The notes: generated by a model from the letters alone, not told the origin. DNA of 64,000 nt from Bdellovibrio sp. 22V (GCF_030169785.1 NZ_CP125854.1:682001-746000); one strand, 5' to 3'. Shown: positions 34,328-43,002, numbered from the stretch's first letter. Numbers and translations are program-made.

Positions 34328-34468
34328 TTAATCCTTACCGAGTCGGCAAGAACTTTGGGTCCAAAGACCGTATTGCTCCTGGCGTCGTTCAAAGGCTCTT
34401 TGTTCCCAGCCATAGAAAAAAGGTCTCTTTTGTAAAAAACGATCTACAAGAAACTTAAAGATGTTCAT
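34328..34468 (-). CDS. Unrecognised 46-residue ORF ahead of the ABC exporter
   Basis: The ORF runs from ATG at 34468 to TAA at 34328 and is preceded by GAGGAGG at good spacing. The product begins with an amphipathic-looking MNIFKFLVDRFLQKR, then FFYGWEQRAFERRQEQYGLW, and has one cysteine near the C-terminus (SSCRLGKD). It has no signal peptide and no long hydrophobic segment. It is the first gene of the exporter operon, 16 bases before the MdlA-like gene, and divergent from an XRE-type regulator. It may be a peptide substrate, a leader that controls exporter translation, or an accessory protein. I recognise no family. Confidence 0.6.
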   Translation of the reverse strand: MNIFKFLVDRFLQKRPFFYGWEQRAFERRQEQYGLWTQSSCRLGKD

Positions 34469-34517
34469 ACAGCCTCCTCATTCCTAAATATAGATTCGGC
34501 TGTTTGGTCCTATCATT

Positions 34518-34554
34518 CAATACCCTTGATCTAAGTACTATTATGCAATACCCT
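34518..34554. promoter_or_regulatory. Direct-repeat operator candidate between the exporter operon and the XRE-type gene
   Basis: AT[T/G]CAATACCCT occurs twice. The exact nine-base core CAATACCCT is at 34518-34526 and 34546-34554, 28 bases apart. The repeats lie between the exporter operon start at 34468 and the regulator start at 34571. Binding by the adjacent regulator is inferred. Confidence 0.5.
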
Positions 34555-34570
34555 GGTTTTGGGAGTTGAT

Positions 34571-35305
34571 ATGTCACAGATTGACCAATTTTTAAGTTCA
34601 TTAAAACGCGCTTTAAAGACGAAGAATATTCTCTACAAGGATCTAGCGAAGGCTTTGAATCTGAGTGAATCTAGCGTAAAGAGAATCCTCTCGAATAAAA
34701 GTCTCAGCTTGGAACGCTTGGAGGAGATCTGTCGTGTCGCGGATCTCAGCTTTTCCGAAGTCGTGAAATCGGCAAATCTCGACGAAGCCAATCAAGTGAT
34801 GCTTCTCTCGGACGAGCAAGAAAAAGCGTTGGCTGAAAACGCGCGTCTTTTGCATTACTTCATGATGTTGCATGAAGGAAAAACGCCGCAAAAAATTGAG
34901 CGCGAGTATCAAATCCCCAGTGCAGAATCAAAAAAATATCTATTTCAACTGGATCGACTGAATTTGATCGAACTTCATCCGCGGGATAAAGTGAAACTGA
35001 AACGCCAAGGTTTTCTGCGTTTTCGCCGGGACGGACCTGTCGGGAAAGCTCTTTTCGAGCAAACAAAAAGCAACTACCTAAACTACGACTTCCGCACCGA
35101 GGATTATATTCGTTTTGCCCTGATAAAAATCAGTCCGTCGACTTTGGCGAAATACAAAGCGAAATTGGATCGTCTGCTTATGGAGATGCAGGAAGAGGCC
35201 AAATTTGAAGGGGAGCACAACGTTCCTGTCGGCGATACCGGGATTCTTTTGTCATTCCGGCCTTGGCAGTACTCTTATATGGGCGCGATCAAAAAGAAAG
35301 ATTAG
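34571..35305 (+). CDS. XRE-type helix-turn-helix regulator
   Basis: The 244-residue product has an N-terminal HTH of Cro/CI type (about 8-62: LYKDLAKALNLSESSVKRILSNKSLSLERLEEICRVADL). A long C-terminal region follows with no recognised motif, containing a region around YQIPSAESKKYLFQLDRLNLIELHP that looks like a second winged-helix-type unit. The C-terminus may sense a signal. The ATG at 34571 (after GGGAGTTGAT) is chosen over the upstream GTG/ATG extension. It is divergent from the exporter operon, which is the most likely target. Confidence 0.85.
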   Translation: MSQIDQFLSSLKRALKTKNILYKDLAKALNLSESSVKRILSNKSLSLERLEEICRVADLSFSEVVKSANLDEANQVMLLSDEQEKALAENARLLHYFMMLHEGKTPQKIEREYQIPSAESKKYLFQLDRLNLIELHPRDKVKLKRQGFLRFRRDGPVGKALFEQTKSNYLNYDFRTEDYIRFALIKISPSTLAKYKAKLDRLLMEMQEEAKFEGEHNVPVGDTGILLSFRPWQYSYMGAIKKKD

Positions 35306-35397
35306 TTCTCTGTCGAGATTTTTGACAGGCCCGCATTTTTTTCATGTTCCTGGAGGTTTCGGTCGGGAACCTTCAGGGGTTTATGCTATAAAAAGAT

Positions 35398-36114
35398 ATG
35401 TTTTTAAAGCGCGTGCTTCGTCTCGTACCGATGATTCTGCTCTCTGTTTTTTTCGTAGAAACAGTTCAGGCGCGCGCTTGTCTGACCGATCACATCCGTG
35501 ACGCTTTGAAAATTAACAAAGAGCGCGCGCCTCACTATGCGCGTCTTTCACAAGGGCGCAGTGCCGAGATTTCAAAACGTCTCATCAGCATGGAAAGAAA
35601 ATTGTCGTTTATCGTGCCATTTGCAGATGCATGGGCGATTCCGTATCACATGGCCGGAGTCAATATTCTTTGCGATGACTTTATCGACATGGCTTATACG
35701 CCGAAATTTCGCTCGCAAAATCCTGAGGGCGCTGATTCTATTTTAAACTTTCGTCGTCCTAACGTGGAAACTATCAAAGCGCGTCTTTTTGAATTGTATA
35801 AAGCCAAAGACTATCAGGGGCTGGCTTACTACGCCGATCACAAAATTCATGAACTTGAAAGCGTGCCTCGCTACAACTGCATGGTCCGTCACGTGCTTGA
35901 ATCCATTCGCAGAATGGCGGCACTGGCGCCTCTTCACGATCAAAAGGCGCGGCACTCCTTGGGAGTTTCCTCCTTGTTCCTATCGCGAACAGTATTAAGA
36001 TCACACATTCTTCTTTTGGATGAATCCACTTTGATCGATACGCTAGCGGCTCCTTTGCAATCCGAAGGTTTGCCAATCGTCTGTCAGGATGTTCCCGCCA
36101 TTCCTTGGCCATGA
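35398..36114 (+). CDS. Exported protein of unknown function
   Basis: The 238-residue product has a signal peptide (about 1-25, ending VQARA). The mature region is mostly helical, with cysteines near residues 28, 92, 160 and 231 that could form disulfides. I recognise no family motif. Its ATG is only a few bases after an AT-rich TATAAA-like element, and no clear ribosome site is seen, so the start could be leaderless. It precedes an L,D-transpeptidase-like gene by 52 bases. Confidence 0.65.
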   Translation: MFLKRVLRLVPMILLSVFFVETVQARACLTDHIRDALKINKERAPHYARLSQGRSAEISKRLISMERKLSFIVPFADAWAIPYHMAGVNILCDDFIDMAYTPKFRSQNPEGADSILNFRRPNVETIKARLFELYKAKDYQGLAYYADHKIHELESVPRYNCMVRHVLESIRRMAALAPLHDQKARHSLGVSSLFLSRTVLRSHILLLDESTLIDTLAAPLQSEGLPIVCQDVPAIPWP

Positions 36115-36166
36115 CCTTTCGTAAACTTAATTTGCTGATGTTCCGTGGTCGTACAAGAGTGTTTGC

Positions 36167-36946
36167 ATGGCGACGCTTACACGAACTCTTTTGCAAATTT
36201 CTTTTTTCATAATCTTTATTGCCAATTCCATTGCCCATGCGGAGTCGCTGTTTCAGCGTCAGCTTCCCGACGGGCGCCTCGTTTTCGATGCGATTCTTGA
36301 ACAAGGAATTCCGCGGCCCGCGCTCGATTTGATTTTTCGCATGTATGACTACAATGAAGGTTTAATTCCGAACACCACGCATACGGTGTTGGTCGATTAC
36401 TCTTTGCCCTCGACAAGCAAACGCCTTTTTTTGATCAATCTAGAGACGGCCCTAGTGGAAAGTTTTTATGTCGCGCACGGGATTCGTTCGGGCGTCGTCG
36501 AGTCGCGCAGCTTTTCCAACATGACGGACTCGTGGAAAAGCTCGTTGGGATTTTTCTTTGCAAAAGGCACTTATAACAGTCAGAAAAATGGCTTGTCTCT
36601 TTATCTGGAGGGAATTGATCGCTCGAATGACAACGCCAAAAATCGCGCGATCGTTTTGCACGGAGCAAAGTATGTCAGTGAAGAGTTCATCCGCAATAAC
36701 GGAAGACTAGGGTGGAGTGAAGGGTGTTTTGCCGTCGGTCTAGAGCACGTTAACACTCTTGTGAATCTGCTCCAGAATGGCAGTATTCTTTTTTCTTATC
36801 ACAAAGATCTCATAGGACTTTCCCGCCGCTATCCATCCGATCAAAGTCTTTATGGCCAGGAAATTCTCCCGCCCGGAGTCAACACCCGACGAACGCCGGG
36901 AGAGGGCGGAGGATTCGTTGGCAATGGAGTTCAGGAACCGTTTTAA
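36167..36946 (+). CDS. L,D-transpeptidase-like cell-wall enzyme (YkuD_2 type)
   Basis: The 259-residue product has a signal peptide (about 1-25). The catalytic domain contains IVLHGAKYVSE and GWSEGCFAVGLEHV, matching the H-G and S-x-G-C motif of the murein L,D-transpeptidase catalytic family (Cys near 186). The family crosslinks or edits peptidoglycan in the periplasm. Bdellovibrio species carry many such enzymes, some of which act on prey wall. Whether this one acts on self or prey wall cannot be told. The gene follows a second exported-protein gene and precedes a chemoreceptor gene. Confidence 0.85.
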   Translation: MATLTRTLLQISFFIIFIANSIAHAESLFQRQLPDGRLVFDAILEQGIPRPALDLIFRMYDYNEGLIPNTTHTVLVDYSLPSTSKRLFLINLETALVESFYVAHGIRSGVVESRSFSNMTDSWKSSLGFFFAKGTYNSQKNGLSLYLEGIDRSNDNAKNRAIVLHGAKYVSEEFIRNNGRLGWSEGCFAVGLEHVNTLVNLLQNGSILFSYHKDLIGLSRRYPSDQSLYGQEILPPGVNTRRTPGEGGGFVGNGVQEPF

Positions 36947-37057
36947 TCTGAAACGGAAAAATATATTCTCCTCGCAATCTTTCGAGACTGCTTCAGGTCA
37001 TTAAGTAAATACCGATGAACTCCCCGTGCGTTATACATCCTCGGAGGAATTGATCGT

Positions 37058-38512
37058 ATGTGGAATAAGGTCTGGAAAGCACGCAGCTATCGCTATAAAA
37101 TTCTCGCACTTTTGATTGGCGCCATTCTTCCATTATGGGCCATCGTTTTATTTTACGTTCTGCCGCTGGTTCGCGATTCCATGTATGAAGATCGCAAAAC
37201 AGCTGTGCGTAATACCGTGGATGTCGCAACGACTGTTCTGCAACACTACTATAACCTTTATGAAACAAAGGTCTTAAGCGAAGACGAAGCCAAAAAACAG
37301 GCGCTGGTCGCAGTGTCGCAGCTTCGTTATCAAGGCAATGAATATTTTTGGATCAATGACCTTCATCCAACCATGATGATGCATCCGATGAAGCCGGAGC
37401 TTAACGGTAAAGATCTTTCCGGAATGAAGGACCCGAATGGTGTGGCTCTTTTCGTTGAATTTGTGAAGGTCGGTGAAACTCCCGCAGCGGAAGGTTTTGT
37501 TTCTTATATGTGGCCGAAGCCGGGCTCGCCTCATCCGGAGCCAAAAATCAGTTTCGTAAGACAGTTCAAACAATGGAAGTGGATTCTTGGCAGCGGTGTT
37601 TATGTGGATGATGTAGAAAAAGCGATTGCCGCGTTCCGTATGAAAGTACTTATTAGTTTTTCATTGGCATTTTTAGCGGCGTTTGCCTTGTTTTACGTTT
37701 TTGCAGGTAAATTGATGAGCTTCTTGGCGCGCACAGTGACAGATACGAATGAAGCCAGCAAACAAGTTTTGGAAGCTTCGAGCATGCTTTCCAGCGCAGG
37801 ACAAAACGTCGCACAGGGGGCGGTCGAGTCCGCTGCACGCATTGAAGAAACTTTGAAAGCCGTGAAAGATCTGAACGAGATCGTGCGCGCGAATCAAGAG
37901 CGCGCCAGTTCCGCATCGGATCTTGCAAAGAACTCGGAGTTGGGCGCTTCGCAGGGAGCGGAAGAAGTAAAACGTCTTATCGAATCTATTGGAGTCATGG
38001 CAAAAATCTCGAGGGAGATTACGTCCGCCATGGATATTATCGACGATATCGCTTTTCAAACGAATCTTTTGGCTCTGAACGCGGCCGTGGAAGCGGCCCG
38101 CGCCGGCGAACAAGGAAAAGGTTTTGCCGTTGTTGCCGAAGCTGTGCGCAATCTTGCTTTAAAATCTGCGCAAGCGGCGAAAGAAGTGAAGACTGTTATT
38201 TCGAGCAGCGTTGAACAAACGCGGGTGTCTTTAGAGTTGGCGGAAAGAAGCGACAAGGTTCTTGATGGTATCGTAACGTCTGTTCAGAAGGTCAACGTCC
38301 TTAATCACGAAATCGCGCAGACTTCCATGCATCAGTCCGAGGGTATCAATGCTATTCAAGAAGCGATGGGATCTTTAGAAAGACAAACCCAGGCGTTTTC
38401 AGCAGCGGCTGAAGAAACCGCCGCGACGTCGGAAGAAATGTCGGCGCAGGCGACCACGCTTCAACACATGGTTCACAATATGGCGACGGAAGTGATCGGT
38501 AAAGCGGCCTAA
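37058..38512 (+). CDS. Methyl-accepting chemotaxis protein with a Cache-type sensor
   Basis: The 484-residue receptor has a membrane segment (about 14-34) and a periplasmic sCache_2-like domain (about 37-185, with YQGNEYFWINDLHPTMMMHP and FKQWKWILGSGVYVDDV). A second membrane segment (about 190-212) leads to a cytoplasmic signalling domain. The signalling tip IDDIAFQTNLLALNAAVEAARAG is canonical. I see no HAMP domain and no CheR-tethering pentapeptide. The ATG follows CGGAGGA. An inverted repeat overlaps its stop codon, at the convergent junction with the DUF2063 gene. Confidence 0.94.
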   Translation: MWNKVWKARSYRYKILALLIGAILPLWAIVLFYVLPLVRDSMYEDRKTAVRNTVDVATTVLQHYYNLYETKVLSEDEAKKQALVAVSQLRYQGNEYFWINDLHPTMMMHPMKPELNGKDLSGMKDPNGVALFVEFVKVGETPAAEGFVSYMWPKPGSPHPEPKISFVRQFKQWKWILGSGVYVDDVEKAIAAFRMKVLISFSLAFLAAFALFYVFAGKLMSFLARTVTDTNEASKQVLEASSMLSSAGQNVAQGAVESAARIEETLKAVKDLNEIVRANQERASSASDLAKNSELGASQGAEEVKRLIESIGVMAKISREITSAMDIIDDIAFQTNLLALNAAVEAARAGEQGKGFAVVAEAVRNLALKSAQAAKEVKTVISSSVEQTRVSLELAERSDKVLDGIVTSVQKVNVLNHEIAQTSMHQSEGINAIQEAMGSLERQTQAFSAAAEETAATSEEMSAQATTLQHMVHNMATEVIGKAA

Positions 38513-38520
38513 AGGCCGCT
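38503..38520. other. Inverted repeat at the convergent stop codons of the chemoreceptor and DUF2063 genes
   Basis: AGCGGCCT (38503-38510) and AGGCCGCT (38513-38520) are perfect complements around a two-base gap. There is no T-run. It is placed where either transcript would end. Confidence 0.6.
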
Positions 38521-39294
38521 ATGATTTTCCAGGGTCGTAACGTCCTCGATAATTCCGGCACCGATCATCATCTGATAAAACTGTGAAATCTGTTCTGGCG
38601 CGAGCGAAGTGGTATGCTCTGCCAGCGCCGAGCCGATGGAGGCTCCGTCTTTCATGGCGTTGATCACTTGCGCCTCGATCTTATCCATGCGCTGAACATA
38701 GATGCGGTTGTTTTTTTTATAAATCATCAAACTTTCGGGGCGATCCCAGTTGATGCCTTCGAATTCATAAGCGGGCTCTTTACGACGGGTCCAAATATCG
38801 TAAATCGCGTAAGGACTTTCAAAGATCTCCATGGCTTCAATAAAATGCACTTTGAAATCGTCCGAGCGAATCAGCTCTTCGGCTTGCTCCGTTGAAAGAG
38901 GATCGGGCGTCGGCGTATTGATGAGGCTTTTAAACGTCCACTCAAAGCGAGCCAAGTCATAAATAAACGGAATCACTTTGGTGGCGCTCAGTGTGCGCAA
39001 AAAATCGGGAAAGGCTTCGCCATACTCGGAAAGATCGTAAGAGACCGAGGGTTGGGATTCGATAAATCGCCGCGCCATTTTACTGAACAGAGCTTCGCCT
39101 AAAACCCACCACACGCCCTCGTAAGTTTTTTTCAGCGTGTCCGTGAGACGCTTGATATAGCCTTGATGATAAATTTCAAAAGCTTGCTCCAAGGACAGTT
39201 TTCCTGCGGGTTTGAGCTCGGCAAGCATCTTGGGATCTACCTGCATGGAAACAAGACTTTTTTTAAACAGGTTCTGCGTTTCGTTCAGAGTCAT
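38509..39294 (-). CDS. DUF2063 (BufC/HvfC-like) partner of the MNIO enzyme
   Basis: The 261-residue product has the N-terminal DUF2063 region (LFKKSLV...LSLEQAFEIYHQGYIKRLTDTLKKTYEGVWWVLGEALF), which is the partner of DUF692 enzymes. The C-terminal part has a winged-helix-like region. In described systems this protein helps present a ribosomal peptide precursor to the oxidase. It overlaps the DUF692 gene by 32 bases if the ATG at 39294 is used; an internal ATG at 39246 is an alternative. It converges with the chemoreceptor gene by four bases. Confidence 0.83.
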   Translation of the reverse strand: MTLNETQNLFKKSLVSMQVDPKMLAELKPAGKLSLEQAFEIYHQGYIKRLTDTLKKTYEGVWWVLGEALFSKMARRFIESQPSVSYDLSEYGEAFPDFLRTLSATKVIPFIYDLARFEWTFKSLINTPTPDPLSTEQAEELIRSDDFKVHFIEAMEIFESPYAIYDIWTRRKEPAYEFEGINWDRPESLMIYKKNNRIYVQRMDKIEAQVINAMKDGASIGSALAEHTTSLAPEQISQFYQMMIGAGIIEDVTTLENHSGL

Positions 39295-40117
39295 AGGAGT
39301 TCTCCAATATGTAGACCGCTTTCATTACTTCGGTTTCAAGCTCGCGGAAATCGGGGATGTCTTCGTCGCGCTCGATGAGCACCGGCAAGTGGCGAATCCG
39401 CGGCGCTATGAGTTTAAAGAAATCCCAGACCTTGTCGGGAATTTCGGTAGAGTGCGTATCGAAAAGATAACCGCCGTAATCAGTCGGTCCTGCCAGATGA
39501 ATCTGCGCGACCCGGTCCATAGGAATATGATTCAAATAATATTGCGGATCGAAACCATGGTTGTACGAGTTCACATAGACGTTGTTAATATCAAGAAGCA
39601 GACCGCAGCCGGAGCGTTTGCTGACTTCGCTGACAAAATCCCATTCGTCCATTTCGTTTTTGCGATAACTGATATAAGTCGAAACGTTTTCAAGAATAAG
39701 CGGGCGTCGTAAAAAGTTTTGGACGAAATCAATATTGCTCACCAAAGTCTCGACACTGTCCTCGGTGAAAGGCAACGGCAGAAGATCGTGCAAGTTCAAA
39801 TCGGAAGTTCCTGTCCATGACAGATGATCCGAAACAATAAAAGGCTCTACGCGTTCAATCAGCTCGCGAAGTTTTTGCAGATAATCCAGACGAATTCCCG
39901 CAGGGGATCCGATGTTCATGGAGATGCCGTGCAAAGCGACGGGATAGTCCTGCCGAATTTTTTGCAGCATCTCGATCGGGCGACCGCGCGAATTCATATA
40001 ACTTTCCGAAGTCGCCTCAAACCACGCGACTTCGGTGGCAGGCCGTTGTTCTAAATAAGTATAATGGGGCGGGCGCAGGCCCAAACCCACTTTGTGAGTG
40101 AATGATGATGGATGCAT
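39263..40117 (-). CDS. DUF692 multinuclear non-haem iron oxidase (MNIO, BufB/HvfB-like)
   Basis: The 284-residue product is a full-length DUF692 TIM-barrel enzyme. Likely metal ligands are visible in ALHGISMNIGS, SDHLSWTG, LILENVSTY, LLLDINNVYVN, QIHLAGPTD and LIERDEDIPDF. MNIO enzymes use an iron cluster and oxygen to modify residues in ribosomally made peptides, often Cys, sometimes Asp or Asn. Here the neighbours are a YceI protein 8 bases upstream and DUF2063 downstream. No cysteine-rich precursor gene is seen in this operon. The substrate is therefore unknown. Confidence 0.9.
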   Translation of the reverse strand: MHPSSFTHKVGLGLRPPHYTYLEQRPATEVAWFEATSESYMNSRGRPIEMLQKIRQDYPVALHGISMNIGSPAGIRLDYLQKLRELIERVEPFIVSDHLSWTGTSDLNLHDLLPLPFTEDSVETLVSNIDFVQNFLRRPLILENVSTYISYRKNEMDEWDFVSEVSKRSGCGLLLDINNVYVNSYNHGFDPQYYLNHIPMDRVAQIHLAGPTDYGGYLFDTHSTEIPDKVWDFFKLIAPRIRHLPVLIERDEDIPDFRELETEVMKAVYILENSYDSERNAEPV

Positions 40118-40125
40118 TTCGTGTC

Positions 40126-40743
40126 CTATTTCTTTTTTGGCGTTGCTGCCGGGCCGGCGGCTTTAGCGGGTTTCGCTTCACCTTCGATTTCAATTTTGAT
40201 GTCGTCGCCGACTACCCAGCCACCCTTATCAAGCGCTTTGTTCCAATTAAGACCGAAATCACGACGATTTACTTTTGTCTCTGCATCGAAGGAAACGACA
40301 CGGTTTCCCCAAGGGTCGGTGACAGCGCCATTATAGTCGACATCCAAGACGACGGGTTTGGTGATTCCGCGAATGGTCAGATCGCCTTCCACTTTGTCCG
40401 GTTTGCCATCGTCATAAATCGTTTTTTTGCCGACGAATTTCATTTCGGGGTATTTGGCGACGTCAAAAAAATCCGGACTGCGCAAGTGTTTGTCGCGGTC
40501 TTTTTCGTTGGTGTTTAAAGAATCCGTGCGAATCGTCACGACGACATTGTCCAGTTTCATGGATTGTTCATCGAAGTCGAAGGTGCCGTCATATTTGTCA
40601 AAGCGCCCGCGAACTTTCGAAACCATCAAGTGTGGCGCCTCGAAGGTGACGTTGGTGTGCGCTTTATCAAGTTCAAATTTTTCCGCGTAGGAATTAAGAG
40701 AGAAAACAGACAGGCCTAAAAATGAAAAAAGTAGAATGCGCAT
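40126..40743 (-). CDS. YceI-family periplasmic protein with a basic C-terminal tail
   Basis: The 205-residue product has a signal peptide (about 1-20, ending SYAE) and a YceI lipocalin-like barrel (FELDKAHTNVTFEAPHLMVSKVRGRFDKYDG, RDKHLRSPDFFDVAKYPEM, GDLTIRGITKPVVLDV). The family binds isoprenoid-like or other hydrophobic ligands. The last 20 or so residues (GEAKPAKAAGPAATPKKK) are an unstructured, basic tail. The protein has no cysteine. It is the first gene of the MNIO operon, so it may be the substrate or a carrier. The ATG at 40743 (behind AAAGGAAG) is preferred over 40767. Confidence 0.87.
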   Translation of the reverse strand: MRILLFSFLGLSVFSLNSYAEKFELDKAHTNVTFEAPHLMVSKVRGRFDKYDGTFDFDEQSMKLDNVVVTIRTDSLNTNEKDRDKHLRSPDFFDVAKYPEMKFVGKKTIYDDGKPDKVEGDLTIRGITKPVVLDVDYNGAVTDPWGNRVVSFDAETKVNRRDFGLNWNKALDKGGWVVGDDIKIEIEGEAKPAKAAGPAATPKKK

Positions 40744-40809
40744 ACTCTTCCTTTCGGTTCGTGGCACATTCTACTTTTTTAGAGGAACTCAGCTTTTACA
40801 AATTAAGTT

Positions 40810-40831
40810 TAGGAAAGAAAATCCTTTCCTA
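40810..40831. other. Inverted repeat overlapping the protease gene stop codon
   Basis: TAGGAAAG (40810-40817) and CTTTCCTA (40824-40831) are perfect complements around six bases. The second arm contains the stop of the reverse-strand subtilisin gene. No T-run follows. Confidence 0.55.
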
Positions 40832-42247
40832 GAAAGCCATCAAAGCTTTCACGTCCAATTTGCCGCCTGACACAGATTTATTTTTCAAAGCGTTGATAGG
40901 TTTTGCAGAACCGATGATCGCTGCTTTGACATCTTGCCATGATTTTTCCGGATGCGCAGACCAGTAAAGAGCTGCTGCACCAGCCACATGCGGAGCCGCC
41001 ATAGACGTTCCATCCCAAGTCGCTTTAAAGCCGAACTTATCAATCACTGTGTCCGTGTAGCCTTGATCGACCACAGTTGAGAACACTTTCACGCCCGGTG
41101 CGCCGATATCGACAGAGCGTGCGCCCCAGTTCGAGAAAGAGCCCAAGCGATCGCTGGAATCAAGAGCCGCCACAGAGATAATGATGTCGTGGTCGTAAGA
41201 AGCCGGGTAAGCAGGAAGTTTGTCCGTGTCGTTGTCGTAACCAACACCTTTGTGACCGTTGCCGGCCGCAGCGACGAAAAGAACACCTTTATCTTGCGCG
41301 TACTGAACGGCATCACGCAAAGCTTGGTTTTCTGGAGCGCCAGGCTCTTCGCCTTCAGATCCCCAAGAGTTGTTCATGATTTTTGCGCCGTTATCAACCG
41401 CATAGCGAATCGCTTTGATCGCATCCGCTGTTGTTCCGCCGCCAGTCATACCGATGAAACGCAAAGACATGATTTTTACATTTGGTGCAACACCTGCGAT
41501 GCCTTTTCCGTTATCGCCACGAGCCGCCACGTTACCCGCGCAATGCGTGCCGTGACCGGGATTGCCACCTTTGAACAAGCCATCCAAAGAGTCGACGGCC
41601 AAGTCATAAGGTTTGTTGTCGTTACCAACAAAGTCCCAACCGATAGAGTCGTCAACGTAACCATTGTTGTCGTCATCGATACCATTGTCTGGGATTTCGC
41701 GCTGGTTTCTCCACAAGTTCGGAACCAGATCTTCGTGTGTATAATCAACACCCGTGTCGATCACAGCCACGATCATCTCGGAATTTCCTTTTGTCGTCTT
41801 CCAACCGTCGATCACGCCGATATCAAGCATGCCCCACTGTTTGGAGAACAAAGGATCCGCCCCTGTTGTGGGCTGCGGAGCGTCGGGGATCGCTGGATTA
41901 TCCTGACGAGCGGCCGCACGAAGCTGAGGATTTCTTGCAAGCATCTTTGCTAGAGCGGCACGACGAAGAGGATCTTGAATTCTATAGTCCTCAAGAAGAG
42001 TGATTTTATAATTTGGCTGAACGTATTCAACCGCAGGATTTTTCTCAAGACTTTGCAAATTCATGTGACGAGGAGCTTGAACACGAACCCATGATTCGCT
42101 CAGTTTCTCGACTTTAGTTCCATCCATCTGGAACTCCACGAAGCCAGGTGCTAGTTTAATAAGCAAATCCTGTTTTTTCGAGTTAGCTTGAGCAGAAACG
42201 CCCAATGCAACGATGGCAGAACTCACGTACAGCGCCAATCTTTTCAT
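40829..42247 (-). CDS. Secreted subtilisin-family serine protease
   Basis: The 472-residue product has a signal peptide (about 1-22), a propeptide-like region (about 30-90) and an S8 catalytic domain. Catalytic residues are visible in VIDTGVDYTHEDL (Asp), GHGTHCAGNVAA (His) and GTSMAAPHVAGAAAL (Ser). It is likely an exported protease. In a predatory bacterium such enzymes help digest prey protein, but this one has no direct evidence of that. It is divergent from nuoB. Confidence 0.93.
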   Translation of the reverse strand: MKRLALYVSSAIVALGVSAQANSKKQDLLIKLAPGFVEFQMDGTKVEKLSESWVRVQAPRHMNLQSLEKNPAVEYVQPNYKITLLEDYRIQDPLRRAALAKMLARNPQLRAAARQDNPAIPDAPQPTTGADPLFSKQWGMLDIGVIDGWKTTKGNSEMIVAVIDTGVDYTHEDLVPNLWRNQREIPDNGIDDDNNGYVDDSIGWDFVGNDNKPYDLAVDSLDGLFKGGNPGHGTHCAGNVAARGDNGKGIAGVAPNVKIMSLRFIGMTGGGTTADAIKAIRYAVDNGAKIMNNSWGSEGEEPGAPENQALRDAVQYAQDKGVLFVAAAGNGHKGVGYDNDTDKLPAYPASYDHDIIISVAALDSSDRLGSFSNWGARSVDIGAPGVKVFSTVVDQGYTDTVIDKFGFKATWDGTSMAAPHVAGAAALYWSAHPEKSWQDVKAAIIGSAKPINALKNKSVSGGKLDVKALMAF

Positions 42248-42333
42248 TTTTTCTCCTTCTTCGAGTGAGATTAAAGTTTAGAAGTGAGTAGACTAGAGAA
42301 TCAATTTCAATTGGCGCCTTTTGCTAGGGTGCG

Positions 42334-42362
42334 TTGAAGAAATCAGACGCGGCCCCTATAAT
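42334..42362 (+). promoter_or_regulatory. Candidate sigma-70 promoter of the nuo operon
   Basis: TTGAAG (42334-42339), a 17-base spacer and TATAAT (42357-42362) form a near-consensus promoter 77 bases before nuoB. Confidence 0.7.
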
Positions 42363-42438
42363 ACATATCTAGTTGTCAGGATTACGGATTTTCAGTAACT
42401 ACTTAATGATAGCTAAATGAAATTGCAGAGGTGTATTT

Positions 42439-43002
42439 ATGCACAATGATCAAGTGCAGGGTTCAGTGTCTCATGCAGGAGCAACTGGAACTCAAGCTGT
42501 AGATGATATGTCGCGAAGCTTTGCCTTCACATCAAGGCTCGATGCTTTGGTGGCGTGGGGGCAAAAAAATTCTTTGTGGCCAATGCCTTATGGTACTGCT
42601 TGTTGCGGTATCGAGTTTATGTCCGTGATGGGACCGAAGTATGACCTCGCACGTTTCGGTGCGGAGGTAGCGCGCTTCTCTCCTCGTCAAGCGGACTTGT
42701 TGGTTGTTGCAGGTACGATCACTGAAAAGATGGCGCCTGTTATCACTCGTATCTACCAACAAATGCTCGAGCCAAAATATGTGATCTCTATGGGTGCATG
42801 CGCAAGCTCTGGCGGTTTCTATCGCGCTTATCACGTTCTTCAAGGCGTTGATAAAGTCATCCCTGTCGACGTTTACATTCCTGGTTGCCCTCCAACGCCC
42901 GAAGCGGTGATGGACGGTATCATGGCTTTGCAGCGTATGATTGCAACTCGTCAACCACGCCCTTGGAAAGACAACTGGAAAAATCCTTATGAACAAGCTT
43001 GA
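42439..43002 (+). CDS. nuoB: NADH-quinone oxidoreductase subunit B
   Basis: The 187-residue NuoB has the cysteine ligands of cluster N2 in [20 protein letters not shown] and PGCPPTPEA. It joins the peripheral arm of complex I to the membrane arm and passes electrons to quinone. It is the first gene of the nuoB-CD-E-F-G-I cluster. Its 3' end overlaps nuoCD by 14 bases. Confidence 0.96.
   Translation: MHNDQVQGSVSHAGATGTQAVDDMSRSFAFTSRLDALVAWGQKNSLWPMPYGTACCGIEFMSVMGPKYDLARFGAEVARFSPRQADLLVVAGTITEKMAPVITRIYQQMLEPKYVISMGACASSGGFYRAYHVLQGVDKVIPVDVYIPGCPPTPEAVMDGIMALQRMIATRQPRPWKDNWKNPYEQA

Noticed and set aside
35322-35327. TTGACA before the exported-protein gene at 35398
   Set aside because: No -10-like hexamer lies 16-18 bases downstream.
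37011-37018. ACCGATGA before the chemoreceptor gene as a sigma-28 -10 box
   Set aside because: The base 15 upstream reads TTCA, not TAA[A/G], so the -35 part is missing.
40102-40518. Forward ORFs opposite the YceI gene as a possible MNIO precursor
   Set aside because: They are out-of-frame shadows of the YceI gene, with no ribosome site or precursor-like layout.
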